Shown piece by piece: positions 25,607-35,804 of a stretch of 64,000 nucleotides of DNA. The DNA lies in assembly GCA_964646755.1 (NCBI GenBank), contig CAZYIE010000010.1, positions 1 to 64,000 of the forward strand. The letters run 5' to 3'. The position numbers and the translations under genes are program-made. A model generated the notes under the pieces. It was not told the DNA's origin. It ran no database searches and was given only the letters and a program-made list of their open reading frames with translations. The number at the start of each line of letters is the position of its first letter. Positions within the stretch are counted from its first letter, which is position 1. Origin of the DNA: MVRV01 sp964646755. Its GTDB lineage: Bacteria > Desulfobacterota > Syntrophia > Syntrophales > Smithellaceae.

Positions 25607-27920
25607 TTAACGTCGGCGCAGAGCGTCGGCAAAGGGATTATTGAACGGTTTGGGCGCTTCCTTGCCTCGCTTCTTCTCCTTGTTCTCCCGCTGCGACAAA
25701 CCCGGTGCAATCTTGCGCTCGCGGGGAGCTCCCGCGTCAGGAGCCGGCTGCTCAACTTTATCGCGGACAGGTTTTTCGCCCGGTGCTTTTTTCATCGACA
25801 GGGAAATCCGTTTTCTCTGGACATCAATTGCTAGAACAGTTACTTCCACTTTCTGATTCACCCTGACTGCATCAGCGGGAGTTTTGACAAATCTATCGGC
25901 CATTTCGCTTAAGTGGACGAGGCCGTCCTGATGGACGCCGATATCCACGAAAGCACCGAATGCTGTGATGTTCGTAACCACACCGGTAAGTTTCATTCCG
26001 GGAATCAGGTCGGCTATCTTTTCTATCCCTTCGGCAAAGACAACATTTTCAAATTGCTCTCTGGGGTCGCGTCCCGGTTTACTAAGTTCNNNNNNNNNNC
26101 ATTATATCCTTAAGGGTCGGCAGTCCCACTTTGTCCGTGACATATTCGGTTAAAACAATCTTTTGTCTTCGGACATCATCGGCGATCAAATCAACAACCG
26201 AGCAGCCCTGATCCTGCGCCATTTTCTCCACTATATAGTAACTCTCCGGATGGACGGCGCTGGCATCGAGCGGATTGGCACTATCGCGTACCCGCAGAAA
26301 TCCTGCGGCCTGCTCATAGGCTTTAGCTCCGAGACGCTTCACTTTTTTGAGCTCTTCGCGTGTCGGATAGGGGCCACTCTCATCGCGATACTTCACAATG
26401 TTTTCCGCAAGCGCCGGTCCCAGACCAGAAACATGGGAAAGAAGCTGAGCGCTGGCCGTATTGACTTCCACGCCGACAGCGTTGACGCAGCTGATTACCA
26501 TATCATCCAGGCAGCATTGCAAATCGTCCTGATCCACATCATGCTGATACTGGCCTACACCAATGGCTTTAGGTTCGATCTTGACGAGCTCCGCCAGCGG
26601 GTCCATCAAGCGCCGGCCAATGGATACTGCCCCGCGGACGGTGATATCCTCATCGGGAAATTCATCGCGGGCAAGCTTTGAGGCCGAATAGATTGATGCG
26701 CCGCTTTCGTTGACCATAACCACCGGTATCTCTTTGGAGAGATCAAGGCTTTTTAAGAATGCCTCTGTCTCGCGGCCCGCCGTGCCATTTCCTACCGCAA
26801 TTGCTTCAATGCTGTACCTGCTGCAAAAATTACGAACAGCCTGGCCTGCCGCCTCCCGTGCTTTTTCAGAAAGAAGCGGAAAGATTGCTTCGTGCCCGAG
26901 CAGTTTTCCCTGACGATCCAGACAGACGGTTTTGCAACCAGTCCGGAAACCGGGATCAATTGCCAGTACCGCCTTTTGTCCCAGAGGCGGCGCCAGAAGA
27001 AGCTGGCGCAGATTGTCGGCGAATATTTTAATGGCCGTTTCATCAGCCCGCTTCTTGGTTGTCAGCCGGATTTCCGTTTCCATGGACAGCGACAGAAGAC
27101 GCTTGTAGCTGTCATGAACGGCAAGTTTGACCTGATTTGCCGCCTCGGTTGCATTTTTGACGAACAGTTCTTCCAAAATGGTTAACGCTTCTGTCTCCGG
27201 CGGTGTCATGCGGAGCAGGAGAAACTCCTCGCGCTCGCCGCGGCGCATCGCCAGAACCCGGTGGGACGGAGCTGTTGCTACAGGCTCTTCCCATGCATAA
27301 TAATCTTTGTATTTAATGCCGGACTCTATCTTGTCCGGCAAAACTTTGCAGGAAATGACACCTTTATCCAGAAACAGTGTCCGCATCTTTGCCCGGGCAT
27401 CCTGATCTTCATTTACCCACTCGGCAATAATATCGCGTGCTCCGGCCAACGCCTCATCAAGAGTGGCGACACCTTTTTCCTCACTGATAAACACGGCGGC
27501 CTCACCTGCAACATCCATTTCTTCCTGGGCAAATATTTTAACGGCCAGCGGCTCCAGACCCTTCTCCCGCGCAATCGTTGCCCGTGTGCGGCGTTTGGGA
27601 CGAAACGGCAGATAGATATCTTCCAGAACGGACATAGTTTCCGCAGCAGCTATCTTTTCTTCGAGTTCCGCAGTGAGTAAATTGCGCTCGGTCAGGGATT
27701 TTAAAATGGCGGTGCGGCGGGTTTCCAGTTCTTCGAGTTGCGTGAGCCGGTCGCGAATGGCCGTGATCGCGACTTCATCGAGCGATCCGGTTACTTCTTT
27801 GCGGTAACGGGCGATAAAGGGAACAGTTGCCCCTTCGGCAATCATCGAGGCAGTATCGCTAACCTGTTGAGATGGGATGTTTAGTTCTTGAGCAATTTTT
27901 TCGTAATGTAATTGATTCAT
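25607..27920 (-). CDS. tex: Tex-family RNA-binding transcription accessory protein (interrupted by assembly gap)
   Basis: Tex binds nucleic acid and is linked to transcription elongation. The N-terminal part (27920 to 26100) has the HTH start, the YqgF-like domain with AIDPGFRTGCK and the helix-hairpin-helix region LSHVSGLGPALAENIV. After ten Ns at 26090-26099 the frame resumes with ELSKPGRDPREQFE and the C-terminal S1 domain (GVVTNITAFGAFVDIG...), then a Lys/Glu-rich tail. The two parts are in different frames only because of the gap length. The flanking residues (...TLKDIM and ELSKPGRD) are nearly contiguous in other Tex proteins, so few residues are missing. Confidence 0.9.
26090..26099. 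other. Assembly gap (10 N) inside tex
   Basis: Ten Ns break the tex frame near the start of its S1 region. Comparison with the conserved KDI(M/L)..EL.KPGRDP run suggests the true gap is only a few bases. Confidence 0.95.
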
Positions 27921-27988
27921 ACTGCTATTTCTATTCCTTTTCTGAAAAGTTTAATATATTAGAAAAACTCCATAAAAGAAGCAATTAT

Positions 27989-28213
27989 GTCATACCGGCG
28001 TATGAGGCTGTGTCGTAATGTCTTTGCGAGCGAATGCAATGAGCGAAGCAATCTCTTAAGCCACTGATAACATTTAGATTGCCACACGCACTGTCGTGCG
28101 TTCGCAATGACAAACAGCTACTACGACACAGTCTCGTAGGCCGGTATCCAGCATTATCAAACACTTCCTGGATTCCGGCTTTCGTAACCTAAGGGTCACA
28201 AGACCGGAATGAC
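27989..28213. repeat. Composite nested repeat: ATACCGG-type palindrome interrupted by a second element
   Basis: The outer parts are GTCATACCGGCG at 27989 and AGGCCGGTATCCAG ending at 28151. These are the two arms of a palindrome that is uninterrupted at 51749-51775. Between them lies an element bounded by GGCTGTGTCGTAAT (28006) and ACGACACAGTCTC (to 28135), which itself contains a TCTTTGCGAG...GCAATGAC repeat (28021-28112). After a 16-base spacer a further arm follows, 28168-28213, nearly identical to the right end of the GIY-YIG cassette at 52078-52123. No ORF is present. Confidence 0.75.
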
Positions 28214-28609
28214 GAACAGGAGATATATATGCAAAGGCATGAATGTGTCTTTGAGTATTATGCCCCATTTACTTAAGCACGGTCATATCACAAAGCTGAG
28301 TCTGGTCAATATTTTTATCGCCGCAAGTCAGGAATTGGCCTTGCAAAAATAATCCTTGCTATTTAAAGGATATACCTGTAGAAGATCATCCAGTGATAGC
28401 GATAGTTATTTACCTTCCCCTCTTTCTTCTTCAGAAATCCCGGCAGGAAAATCCAGCTAATCGTAACAGAATCCAACTATAAGGCGTTGTTTGTTGCTTG
28501 TTATTCAGGTGGTGCATCGGCGCATGAAGCGGTATGTCCAGAACTGCCGCGACGATTAGAAATGGGTTCAAATGTCACAAATACTGAAGGAAAAAGGAAA
28601 AAGAAGAAA
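28214..28609. other. Leader region upstream of the rhlE-type helicase gene
   Basis: Together with the composite repeat this makes about 690 bases without a gene between tex and the helicase. I see no tRNA, small ORF or clear promoter. The in-frame extension of the helicase ORF back to 28487 lacks a ribosome site and conserved sequence, so part of this stretch is probably a long 5' leader. Confidence 0.4.
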
Positions 28610-29884
28610 ATGAGTTTTGAGAAGTTTGAGTTAAATGAAAAAATAATGGCCGGAGTTCAGGCGCAAGGTTACGTAAAACCGACACCAATCCAACTGCAAT
28701 CAATCCCGCCGATTATGGAAGGCCGCGACGTTATGGGGCTGGCCCAGACCGGAACGGGTAAAACAGCGGCTTTCGTGCTGCCGATTTTACAGCGCCTGAT
28801 GCAGGGTCCGCGTGGCCATGTCCGCGCGTTGATTGTTGCCCCGACACGCGAGTTGGCCGAGCAGACACATGAAGCCATCGGAGAATTGGGCCGCAGGACA
28901 CAACTGAAGAGTGCATCAATTTATGGCGGTGTGAATATCAACGGTCAGATTAACAAAATGCGCGGCAAGGTGGAAATTATTGTCGCTTGTCCGGGTCGTC
29001 TGCTGGATCATATCAATCGCGGCACAATAGATTTATCCCGGGTGGAAGTGCTGGTGCTCGACGAGGCTGATCACATGTTTGACATGGGTTTTCTGCCGGA
29101 TGTGCGCAGAATTGTCAAAAACGTGCCGACGCAGCGCCAGACACTGTTGTTTTCCGCAACAATGCCCGATGATATTCGAAAACTGGCCAATGATCTGCTG
29201 AAGAATCCTGTTAACATTAAAATCGGCGGCATTGCCCCGGTAGAATCAGTTTCCCATTGCTTTTATCCGGTGCAGATGGAAGGGAAGACTGCCCTGCTGC
29301 GAGATATTCTGGATAAGACTAAAACGGAATCTGTTCTTATTTTTACCCGGACAAAATCGCGGGCCAAGAGTGTTGCCCTGCAACTGGATAGATCGGGATA
29401 TAAAGTTACATCGCTGCATGGAAATTTAACGCAGCAGAAACGTCAGGTTGCCCTCGACGGCTTCCGCGACGGCCGCTATGAGATCATGGTTGCCACCGAT
29501 ATTGCCGCCCGGGGAATTGATGTGACGAGAATATCCCATGTTATTAATTATGATATGCCGGCCACCACCGATGCCTATACTCATCGTATCGGCAGAACGG
29601 GACGCGCCTCTAAAACCGGCGACGCTTTTACTTTTGTTACCGGGCAGGACATTGATTTGGCGCATTCCTTGAAAAGAGTGCTCGGCGAAAAACTGGAATA
29701 CCGCAGTGTTGACGGATTAACGATCATCCTGCCGACAAGTCAGGTCAATGAGCGAACCGGGCGCAGCGGCAATGGCCGGAATCAGGGTAATACGAGGACT
29801 CAATTTTATCCTAAAACGCGGACGAACAGCCGCCCGGCGCAGCGTTCTTTTTCACAGGCCAACCGCAGTTCCTGGGCGAGTTAA
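28610..29884 (+). CDS. rhlE: DEAD-box ATP-dependent RNA helicase, RhlE type
   Basis: This 424-residue cytoplasmic helicase unwinds short RNA duplexes, with roles in ribosome assembly or cold adaptation. All motifs are present in order: the Q motif (GYVKPTPIQLQSIP), AQTGTGKT, PTRELAEQ, DEAD, SAT, IFTRTKSRA, ARGIDV and HRIGRTGR. A short, basic Asn/Arg-rich tail follows. I use the ATG at 28610 (MSFEKF..., the usual RhlE start) with GAAG-rich purines upstream; an ATG at 28487 would add an unconserved 41-residue lead. A terminator follows. Confidence 0.9.
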   Translation: MSFEKFELNEKIMAGVQAQGYVKPTPIQLQSIPPIMEGRDVMGLAQTGTGKTAAFVLPILQRLMQGPRGHVRALIVAPTRELAEQTHEAIGELGRRTQLKSASIYGGVNINGQINKMRGKVEIIVACPGRLLDHINRGTIDLSRVEVLVLDEADHMFDMGFLPDVRRIVKNVPTQRQTLLFSATMPDDIRKLANDLLKNPVNIKIGGIAPVESVSHCFYPVQMEGKTALLRDILDKTKTESVLIFTRTKSRAKSVALQLDRSGYKVTSLHGNLTQQKRQVALDGFRDGRYEIMVATDIAARGIDVTRISHVINYDMPATTDAYTHRIGRTGRASKTGDAFTFVTGQDIDLAHSLKRVLGEKLEYRSVDGLTIILPTSQVNERTGRSGNGRNQGNTRTQFYPKTRTNSRPAQRSFSQANRSSWAS

Positions 29885-29918
29885 TTCTCTGTAAGAATTG
29901 GTTAATAATAACTGACAT

Positions 29919-29948
29919 AAGCCGGTGAGGTTAACTAGCCGGCTTTTT
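29919..29948. terminator. Terminator between convergent rhlE and folD
   Basis: A 7-bp stem, 29919-29925 (AAGCCGG) with 29939-29945 (CCGGCTT), continues into a T-run on the plus strand. It sits between the helicase and folD stops and could act on both transcripts. Confidence 0.7.
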
Positions 29949-30785
29949 CTATTTCTCCGCCGCTTCCACCGTCTGGGCAATCAGAGTCGCAATGGTCATC
30001 GGGCCGACACCGCCGGGGACAGGTGTATAGGCAGAGCACTTGTCAATGACGGCGGATAGTTCAATGTCGCCAACATTGCCCGGGTGATAGCCTGCGTCCA
30101 CCACAACAGCCCCTTCTTTTATCCATGTTCCTTTGATAAATTCCGGTTTGCCCACGGCGCCGACAACGATATCGGCAAGGCCGACGATTTCGCTCAACCC
30201 TTGTGTTCTGGAATGACAAATCGTTACTGTGGCGTGGGCATTGAGCAGCATCATGGCAACAGGTTTTCCTAAGATAGGACTGCGCCCGACTACAACGGCA
30301 TGCTTCCCGGCTATGGCGATTTTATAGTGCGACAGAAGCCGCATAATGCCGGCCGGTGTCGCCGAACCATAGGCAGGCTCGCCCATCACCATTTTTCCGA
30401 AACCCAGCACTGTTACCCCGTCAACATCTTTTGCCACATCGATTCTGTCAAAACAGCGCCGTTCATCTATCTGCGGGGGAACGGGGTGCTGCAACAAAAT
30501 TCCCTGCACGGAGGGATTTTGATTTAGCTTGTCAATCTCCCGCAGCAGCTCATCTGTCGTTGTGGTTTGCGGCAGGACAATGCGCAGAGACTCCATTCCC
30601 ACGCGCTTACAGGCATTGCCTTTCATGCGGACATATGTTGCGGAAGCCGGATCTTCGCCGACCAGGATGGTTGCCAGTATGGGCGGCGGACCTGAAAATT
30701 TATCATTGATTGCCTTCACGCGAAGCGCCAGTTCGCCCTCCATCTGCTTAGCCAGGGCTTTACCATCCAGAATTATTGCTGCCAT
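29949..30785 (-). CDS. folD: Bifunctional methylenetetrahydrofolate dehydrogenase / cyclohydrolase FolD
   Basis: FolD interconverts 5,10-methylene-, 5,10-methenyl- and 10-formyl-tetrahydrofolate using NADP+. The 278 residues have the usual length. The catalytic Lys/Tyr region is ATYVRMKGNACKRVGM, the substrate loop is LLQHPVPPQID, and the NADP-binding VVVGRSPILGKPVA is followed by the C-terminal signature PGGVGPMTIATL. In syntrophic and acetogenic bacteria the enzyme also serves one-carbon oxidation or reduction. It stands alone on the minus strand and ends in a terminator shared with rhlE. Confidence 0.95.
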   Translation of the reverse strand: MAAIILDGKALAKQMEGELALRVKAINDKFSGPPPILATILVGEDPASATYVRMKGNACKRVGMESLRIVLPQTTTTDELLREIDKLNQNPSVQGILLQHPVPPQIDERRCFDRIDVAKDVDGVTVLGFGKMVMGEPAYGSATPAGIMRLLSHYKIAIAGKHAVVVGRSPILGKPVAMMLLNAHATVTICHSRTQGLSEIVGLADIVVGAVGKPEFIKGTWIKEGAVVVDAGYHPGNVGDIELSAVIDKCSAYTPVPGGVGPMTIATLIAQTVEAAEK

Positions 30786-30907
30786 TATTTTTTACCTTTC
30801 GATTTCGTGCTTATGATATTTTTGCTTCGGGTCTATATATAATATCCGAAAATTAAGGAAAATTGTGGACAAAATATTCCCCTATTGTTTATTTACGGCA
30901 CTAGAGA

Positions 30908-32569
30908 TCATTTTATTGAAGCATCTGCAAAACAGTATCCGTTCTTGCCGGCTTTCTTAATTCTATACATGGCTTCATCAGCTAGTTTGATCAACTGGTC
31001 ATTATCTTCGCTGTCATTTGGGTAAAGTGCGATTCCAATACTTGCTCCAACAACAGCCGGGTTTCCTTTGTAAATGATCGGTTGGGATAAGAGGTGGATG
31101 ACCTTCTCGGCAATCTGCGATGCATTTTGGGGAATATGGATTTCAGGTGCTATGATCAAAAACTCATCTCCTCCAATGCGAGAGATCGTGTCGATCTCGC
31201 GCATGCATGATCGTAAGCGTTCAGCAACTTGCTTGAGGATATAATCTCCAGCATCATGACAGAGGTTGTCGTTAACGGTCTTGAACCCATCGAGATCGAT
31301 AAACATCACTGCCACTATTTTCTTGTATCTGCGTGCCTCGCCAAGAGCCATAGAGAGGCGATCCTTGGCGAGCATCATGGTCGGCAGATCCGTTAACGTG
31401 TCATGCGTGGCCATGTGCTTTATCTTTTCCTCTGCCAGCTTGCGTTCGGCAATTTCTACCTGTAATTTACCTTTCTCCCTGCGAAGTGCATCCTCGATTA
31501 TTTTTCTTTTAAAGAGATCTTTATCGAGCTCTTTCTTTGTATGCAAAAGGCGCTTATAGAGAAAAAGAACCAGCATTAAAGAAACCGTTATAATGAAAAC
31601 TGCAAAAGCTCCTATGATGATTTCCAGCCAGTATTTTTTAATTATATCTTTAAGTCTGATTTGGCCAAGATATTTATAGGCTCCTATTTTCAATTCCATT
31701 TTTAATTCATGAACCGATTGATAGTTCATGGGGTACGTCCAGCCACCGCACTCCGCGGCAATTGCCGCCTGATCGCTTTTCTTCATTCCCAAAAGCGCAA
31801 TGGAGACATTGTTGACCACTTCTTCGGGAGTATGCACAAGCTTGGAAATCGGCCATTCCGGATAAAGACGGGTACTGACCAAGAAAGGGAAGGCGATTGC
31901 CGTCGCTTTTATTTCTTCGGGAATTATTACTTTAATATCTTCCAGTTTAATCTTCCTGTCTTTCGCCAGCATTTCGAGCAAATCTGTCCTGCAAGTGCCC
32001 GCATCAGCATGCCCGGCAATTACATTAAATACGACGGTATCTTGATTGCCGGCAAACTTAAAACTTGAGAAATCCTTCTCTGGATAAATCCCAGCCTTAT
32101 GTAATTCGCGCCAAGCTGCAAGCCAGCCGCCAAATGATTCCGGGTCTGTTGCAAGAAACCGCTTGCCTTTAAGGTCCTGAATGGTATTTATTTTCCTGTT
32201 ATCGCTACGAGTAAAAATTACCCCTCCAAAGGACGAATGATAACTGTCCAATACCTTTTTTTTGATCGTTGCTATACGGGAAATGCCATATCCGGCCTCT
32301 AAGTCTACATACATTCCGGAATTGCAGATCAGAAAATCGATTTTCGCAATCTTAACTGCCGGCGTAATTTCTTCGAAGGAGAGAGGCACCAACTGGAAGT
32401 TGTGTTCGGGAATCTTTTTTGACAAATATTCTATTGTTGGTTGCCATTTCTTAATGCACTCGTCATAACCGCGATTGGCAAGTACACCGACCCTTACAAC
32501 ATCTTTACCGCTTACAATTCCAGGACATAAAATGATGAGAAGAAAAATGATAAAAGCCCTTGATTTCAC
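30908..32569 (-). CDS. PhnD-like periplasmic sensor domain fused to a GGDEF diguanylate cyclase
   Basis: This membrane protein of 553 residues should make cyclic di-GMP in the cytoplasm in response to a periplasmic ligand. A signal anchor is followed by a PhnD/phosphonate-binding-type domain (about residues 20-280; VRVGVLANRGYDEC, KGKRFLATDPESFGG). One membrane helix (about 315-340), a charged coiled coil and a GGDEF domain (about 385-550) follow. The active-site GGDEF is intact, and an RxxD inhibitory site (REID) lies five residues before it. I start at GTG 32569 because AGGAGA sits just upstream; the frame extends to a TTG at 32596. It is a single gene. Confidence 0.85.
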   Translation of the reverse strand: MKSRAFIIFLLIILCPGIVSGKDVVRVGVLANRGYDECIKKWQPTIEYLSKKIPEHNFQLVPLSFEEITPAVKIAKIDFLICNSGMYVDLEAGYGISRIATIKKKVLDSYHSSFGGVIFTRSDNRKINTIQDLKGKRFLATDPESFGGWLAAWRELHKAGIYPEKDFSSFKFAGNQDTVVFNVIAGHADAGTCRTDLLEMLAKDRKIKLEDIKVIIPEEIKATAIAFPFLVSTRLYPEWPISKLVHTPEEVVNNVSIALLGMKKSDQAAIAAECGGWTYPMNYQSVHELKMELKIGAYKYLGQIRLKDIIKKYWLEIIIGAFAVFIITVSLMLVLFLYKRLLHTKKELDKDLFKRKIIEDALRREKGKLQVEIAERKLAEEKIKHMATHDTLTDLPTMMLAKDRLSMALGEARRYKKIVAVMFIDLDGFKTVNDNLCHDAGDYILKQVAERLRSCMREIDTISRIGGDEFLIIAPEIHIPQNASQIAEKVIHLLSQPIIYKGNPAVVGASIGIALYPNDSEDNDQLIKLADEAMYRIKKAGKNGYCFADASIK

Positions 32570-32683
32570 GTGATCTCCTGATAATTTTTTTTTCAAGACT
32601 GGAATGGGAACTATTAATATTTAAATTATTGCTGAATGTCAATCTCTATGACGTAAAACTAGAAGACAATAAACACTAACACT

Positions 32684-33709
32684 TTAGCTTATAGGCCATG
32701 ATAACTCACCTAAGGCCATGCGGCACAGATCGGTAATAAATATTTGGGGCAACCCGGCCTTTGAGGTCTGGCCGCGCAGCACATAATCGCACATGGGACA
32801 GATCGTGATCATGGCCTCCGCACGGTTATCCATTGCGTCCTTGATATTATCGTTCTGAATATTCATCGATAGTTCAATGTTTACGGCTATAGCCGGTCCG
32901 CCGCAACAGAGGGCGTTGATGCCTTCATATTTCCTGGAAATGCGCGTTGCCCCAATAAGCTCGAAGATTTCATTGAGCCAGGTATCCTGTTCCGGGATCC
33001 ACCTGACCGCACAGTTCGGCTGGTAGGCAACTTTTTTGTTCAGTTTTGTAATAGCCGTTTTGTTGTTGTTAAGATAGTCGCGAATATATTCGAACAGGTG
33101 CGTATATTTGTAGGGTACATCAATACCAAGCTCCTTGGCTTTGACGTGAGCCAGAACATATCCTTCATTATGAATGTAAACGATATCTTTGCCCAACTCA
33201 GCCAGGCCTTCGATCACTTTTTGACCATATCGTTCGGCAAGGCTCTCTCCGCCCATATGGGCCATGCCGACCAGGGAAGCATACTTTCTCCCTCGAACCA
33301 CGGTCATGCCTTTGAACATTCTGCTTTCGAGTGTACCTTCCGGAAATTGCTTAAACAGGAAGGAATCAAAAGAGAGGGCAGGCTTATCCGGGTCCCCTTC
33401 AATCACCTGGCTGTCCTTGCTGCCTTGTTCAAACGTCTTGTTCACGCCATCAATAAAATGTTTAAATGTAGCGACGATCTTACCAGTCCCGATCTTCTCC
33501 TGCATTTTGTAGATAAGATTAGCCGGATCAGCTCCGGTCGGGCAGTTCTGGAAACAGGCATTACAAGTAATGCACCTCTCCAGGATATCAGCCGCTTTTC
33601 CCTCCATGAGAAGGGTAATTTCACTGACCGCCTTGTCCTTGCCGTAATCGACATAAAGGCACTTTACCAGACAATCGCCACATAAATCACACTTTGACGC
33701 ATCCCACAT
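32684..33709 (-). CDS. CCG-domain iron-sulfur protein, heterodisulfide reductase subunit D-like
   Basis: This 341-residue protein binds two [4Fe-4S] clusters near the N-terminus (CDLCGDCLVKC, residues 8-18, and CITCNACFQNCP, about 46-57). Two CCG-type Cys-rich domains follow, ending in CCGGP (about 265) and ICPMC (about 307). Such HdrD/GlpC-like proteins pass electrons between a flavoprotein or membrane partner and a disulfide or quinone. No partner subunit is adjacent, so the redox reaction is unknown. GGGGTG precedes the ATG. It shares its strand with the GNAT gene 67 bases upstream. Confidence 0.8.
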   Translation of the reverse strand: MWDASKCDLCGDCLVKCLYVDYGKDKAVSEITLLMEGKAADILERCITCNACFQNCPTGADPANLIYKMQEKIGTGKIVATFKHFIDGVNKTFEQGSKDSQVIEGDPDKPALSFDSFLFKQFPEGTLESRMFKGMTVVRGRKYASLVGMAHMGGESLAERYGQKVIEGLAELGKDIVYIHNEGYVLAHVKAKELGIDVPYKYTHLFEYIRDYLNNNKTAITKLNKKVAYQPNCAVRWIPEQDTWLNEIFELIGATRISRKYEGINALCCGGPAIAVNIELSMNIQNDNIKDAMDNRAEAMITICPMCDYVLRGQTSKAGLPQIFITDLCRMALGELSWPIS

Positions 33710-33776
33710 TTTTTCACCCCTATTAAAGTTGATTAAGCAAAACCCTGTACAGGTAAAACGGGAAGACTTATGCTTT

Positions 33777-34763
33777 CTATTTCACTTTCTTCTGATCGCT
33801 TCTGACGATTTCGGCAATCCTCTTGGCACGTTCCGAATAAAGTGCAATTCCCCTCCAGTCTGTTTCGCCTATAACCTTCTGCATCAACAAACCATCTCCA
33901 CCGAACCAGCCGGGTTGGAGACCGCCGATAAAGTAGCCGTGCATGCGCAGGATATTCGTCGCCACAGTTGCAAATTGCGAGGTCAGTGGCAGCCATACCT
34001 GGAAAACCTCCGTTCCTCTCTCCCACGCCTCATTTTCCAGCTGGGAGATAAATGCCTCAAAATCGGACCCGATGCGAGAAATCGCCATCCGTGCGACTTG
34101 TGCAAGGGCGAATATATCTATTTTCCCCTGGCTGGCTCCCTCTGCAGGCAAAGATTCGTTTGCTCCAGCAAAAGTGCGCTCGAGCCCAATGCCGGAGTAC
34201 AGGTATTCCAGTTCGTCCCGATAAACCGGCGGCAGGAAAACGGTTTGCGGTACGGGCTTGTGAAGAAAATATCCAAGCAAAACAGAAACCCTGCCCTGTG
34301 CACTATGCTCTTTGGTGTAAGCTGTTGCCGGCATCAAATCCACTTCCAGACCAGTTTCCCGGTAGTCCATTTGCAGGCACATCTTCTGCAACTGGAGGTG
34401 GTTGCAAACAGGTTCGCCCAAAATTTCTTCCAGATTAAAACGCTGCGCATAGTCGAAGACGTTGTGCTTCATCAGGCGGAAGAAGACACCTTGTCCTCGA
34501 TAATCGGACAGAACCACTCCCGCCGCATTTTCATAGAGCCTGGTTGCGGGATCCAGGAGAACGAGTGCATCATGACCAACAACCTCACCTGTCTGCGTGC
34601 GTGCAACGGAGGATAGTACGCGGCCGGCGACGTTCTCCTCGATCAAACGCTCTGGGCGGTAATAGATATCGATGGGATACCCCTCGCCGTAGACTTGGCG
34701 AAAGAGTCGGACCACGCCTGGTGCGTCTTCGTTACGAAAAAAATCAATTTCAATTGCTTGCAT
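33777..34763 (-). CDS. GNAT-family acetyltransferase
   Basis: This 328-residue cytoplasmic protein has a GNAT domain in its first 160 residues. The acetyl-CoA pyrophosphate loop appears as VVLSDYRGQGVFFRLM (about residues 83-98), the R/QxxGxG/A signature. The second half is alpha/beta with a final segment that could be a partial second GNAT copy (HGYFIGGLQPGWFGGDGLLMQ). GAGGTG precedes the ATG. The acceptor substrate is unknown. It is probably co-transcribed with the downstream CCG-domain protein gene. Confidence 0.75.
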   Translation of the reverse strand: MQAIEIDFFRNEDAPGVVRLFRQVYGEGYPIDIYYRPERLIEENVAGRVLSSVARTQTGEVVGHDALVLLDPATRLYENAAGVVLSDYRGQGVFFRLMKHNVFDYAQRFNLEEILGEPVCNHLQLQKMCLQMDYRETGLEVDLMPATAYTKEHSAQGRVSVLLGYFLHKPVPQTVFLPPVYRDELEYLYSGIGLERTFAGANESLPAEGASQGKIDIFALAQVARMAISRIGSDFEAFISQLENEAWERGTEVFQVWLPLTSQFATVATNILRMHGYFIGGLQPGWFGGDGLLMQKVIGETDWRGIALYSERAKRIAEIVRSDQKKVK

Positions 34764-34895
34764 TTTTGCACCTCACACCGGTGTTTAGCTCCTTAGACCG
34801 GCAAACTTTTCCTTCCCGATAATACGGAGCCTGCTAATCTGTTTTAAATCAAATTCTTTCAACCATTATTTGATCCCCTGCCTTATTGATGACGG

Positions 34896-35804
34896 TCATG
34901 AATTCAGGTTCGCATAGCGTGGCATTATCTTTTTGCGCGGAATAATCTTGGAATAGTGCTCATCCGGCCAGCCTACGGCAATGACTGAATAGACGTTCTC
35001 TCTGCGCGCCAACCCCAGTGCCTTGACGATTGATTGGTCGCGGGTGAGCGCCACAACGGCAAAGCCGATCAGACAGGTGCCGAGTCCCATCGCATGGGCG
35101 GCCAGTAGGATGTTTTGGGTTGCCAGCAGGGCATCTTCCTGCGGACAGGAGGCGGCTTCAGTTGCGCCAACCAGGATGAGGGCTTGGACATTATGGAACA
35201 GCATATCTTTTTTCTTTGTTTCCCAATTTGCGATTAACTCTTCCATACGATCGTAATAACGTTCGTGGTAACGTTCAAGTTCATCCTTCCCCAACAGGCT
35301 TAAAACCCGGCGTAGCGGAGTGATTTGTGCCATGCGGTTTAGTTTGCGGAAAAAGGTCAAAATATATTCACCGAATATCTCAATCTGGGTTCTGTCCGGC
35401 AAAATGGTAAAAGTCCATTCCTGGCTGTTTGATCCGGTGGGCGCCGTGGTGCCGATGGCAATCAGGTCTTCCAGAATATTTCTGTCAACTGGTCTATCTT
35501 TAAAGTTGCGGCAGGAACGACGTGAAGCCATAAGCTGTACCAGGTGGCCTGTATCGTCCGAACCGTGTTTGATCCAATCATTTTTCATCCCGAAGGATAA
35601 AGATTTCAGCGGTTCAAGTGTGGTTACCCGCACCGCACTTACCGGACACACCGCAACGCAATGACCGCAGTTGAGCGATCTTTCTCCAGTAACGCAAGCC
35701 TTACCGTCCACCAGGGAAAGGGTTTCATACGGACAAACTTTTATACACAGGCCGCAGCCGGTGCATTTTTCTGAATCGATAATAGTATTTACCGTCATGT
35801 CCAT
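34896..35804 (-). CDS. Nitroreductase-family flavoprotein with N-terminal 2x[4Fe-4S] ferredoxin domain
   Basis: This 302-residue protein begins with two ferredoxin motifs (CTGCGLCIKVCP, about residues 16-27, and CGHCVAVCP, about 46-54). A nitroreductase domain follows (about 85-300) with the FMN-binding RRSCRNFKDRPVD and TAPTGSNSQEW segments. Ferredoxin-nitroreductase fusions are common in anaerobes and use ferredoxin-level electrons to reduce an unidentified substrate. GGGAGA precedes the ATG. No partner is adjacent; the plus-strand side is a 270-base spacer. Confidence 0.88.
   Translation of the reverse strand: MDMTVNTIIDSEKCTGCGLCIKVCPYETLSLVDGKACVTGERSLNCGHCVAVCPVSAVRVTTLEPLKSLSFGMKNDWIKHGSDDTGHLVQLMASRRSCRNFKDRPVDRNILEDLIAIGTTAPTGSNSQEWTFTILPDRTQIEIFGEYILTFFRKLNRMAQITPLRRVLSLLGKDELERYHERYYDRMEELIANWETKKKDMLFHNVQALILVGATEAASCPQEDALLATQNILLAAHAMGLGTCLIGFAVVALTRDQSIVKALGLARRENVYSVIAVGWPDEHYSKIIPRKKIMPRYANLNS

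Noticed and set aside
25607..27920. Separate small S1-domain gene next to a truncated tex
   Set aside because: The sequence either side of the 10-N gap matches consecutive parts of Tex, so the break comes from the assembly.
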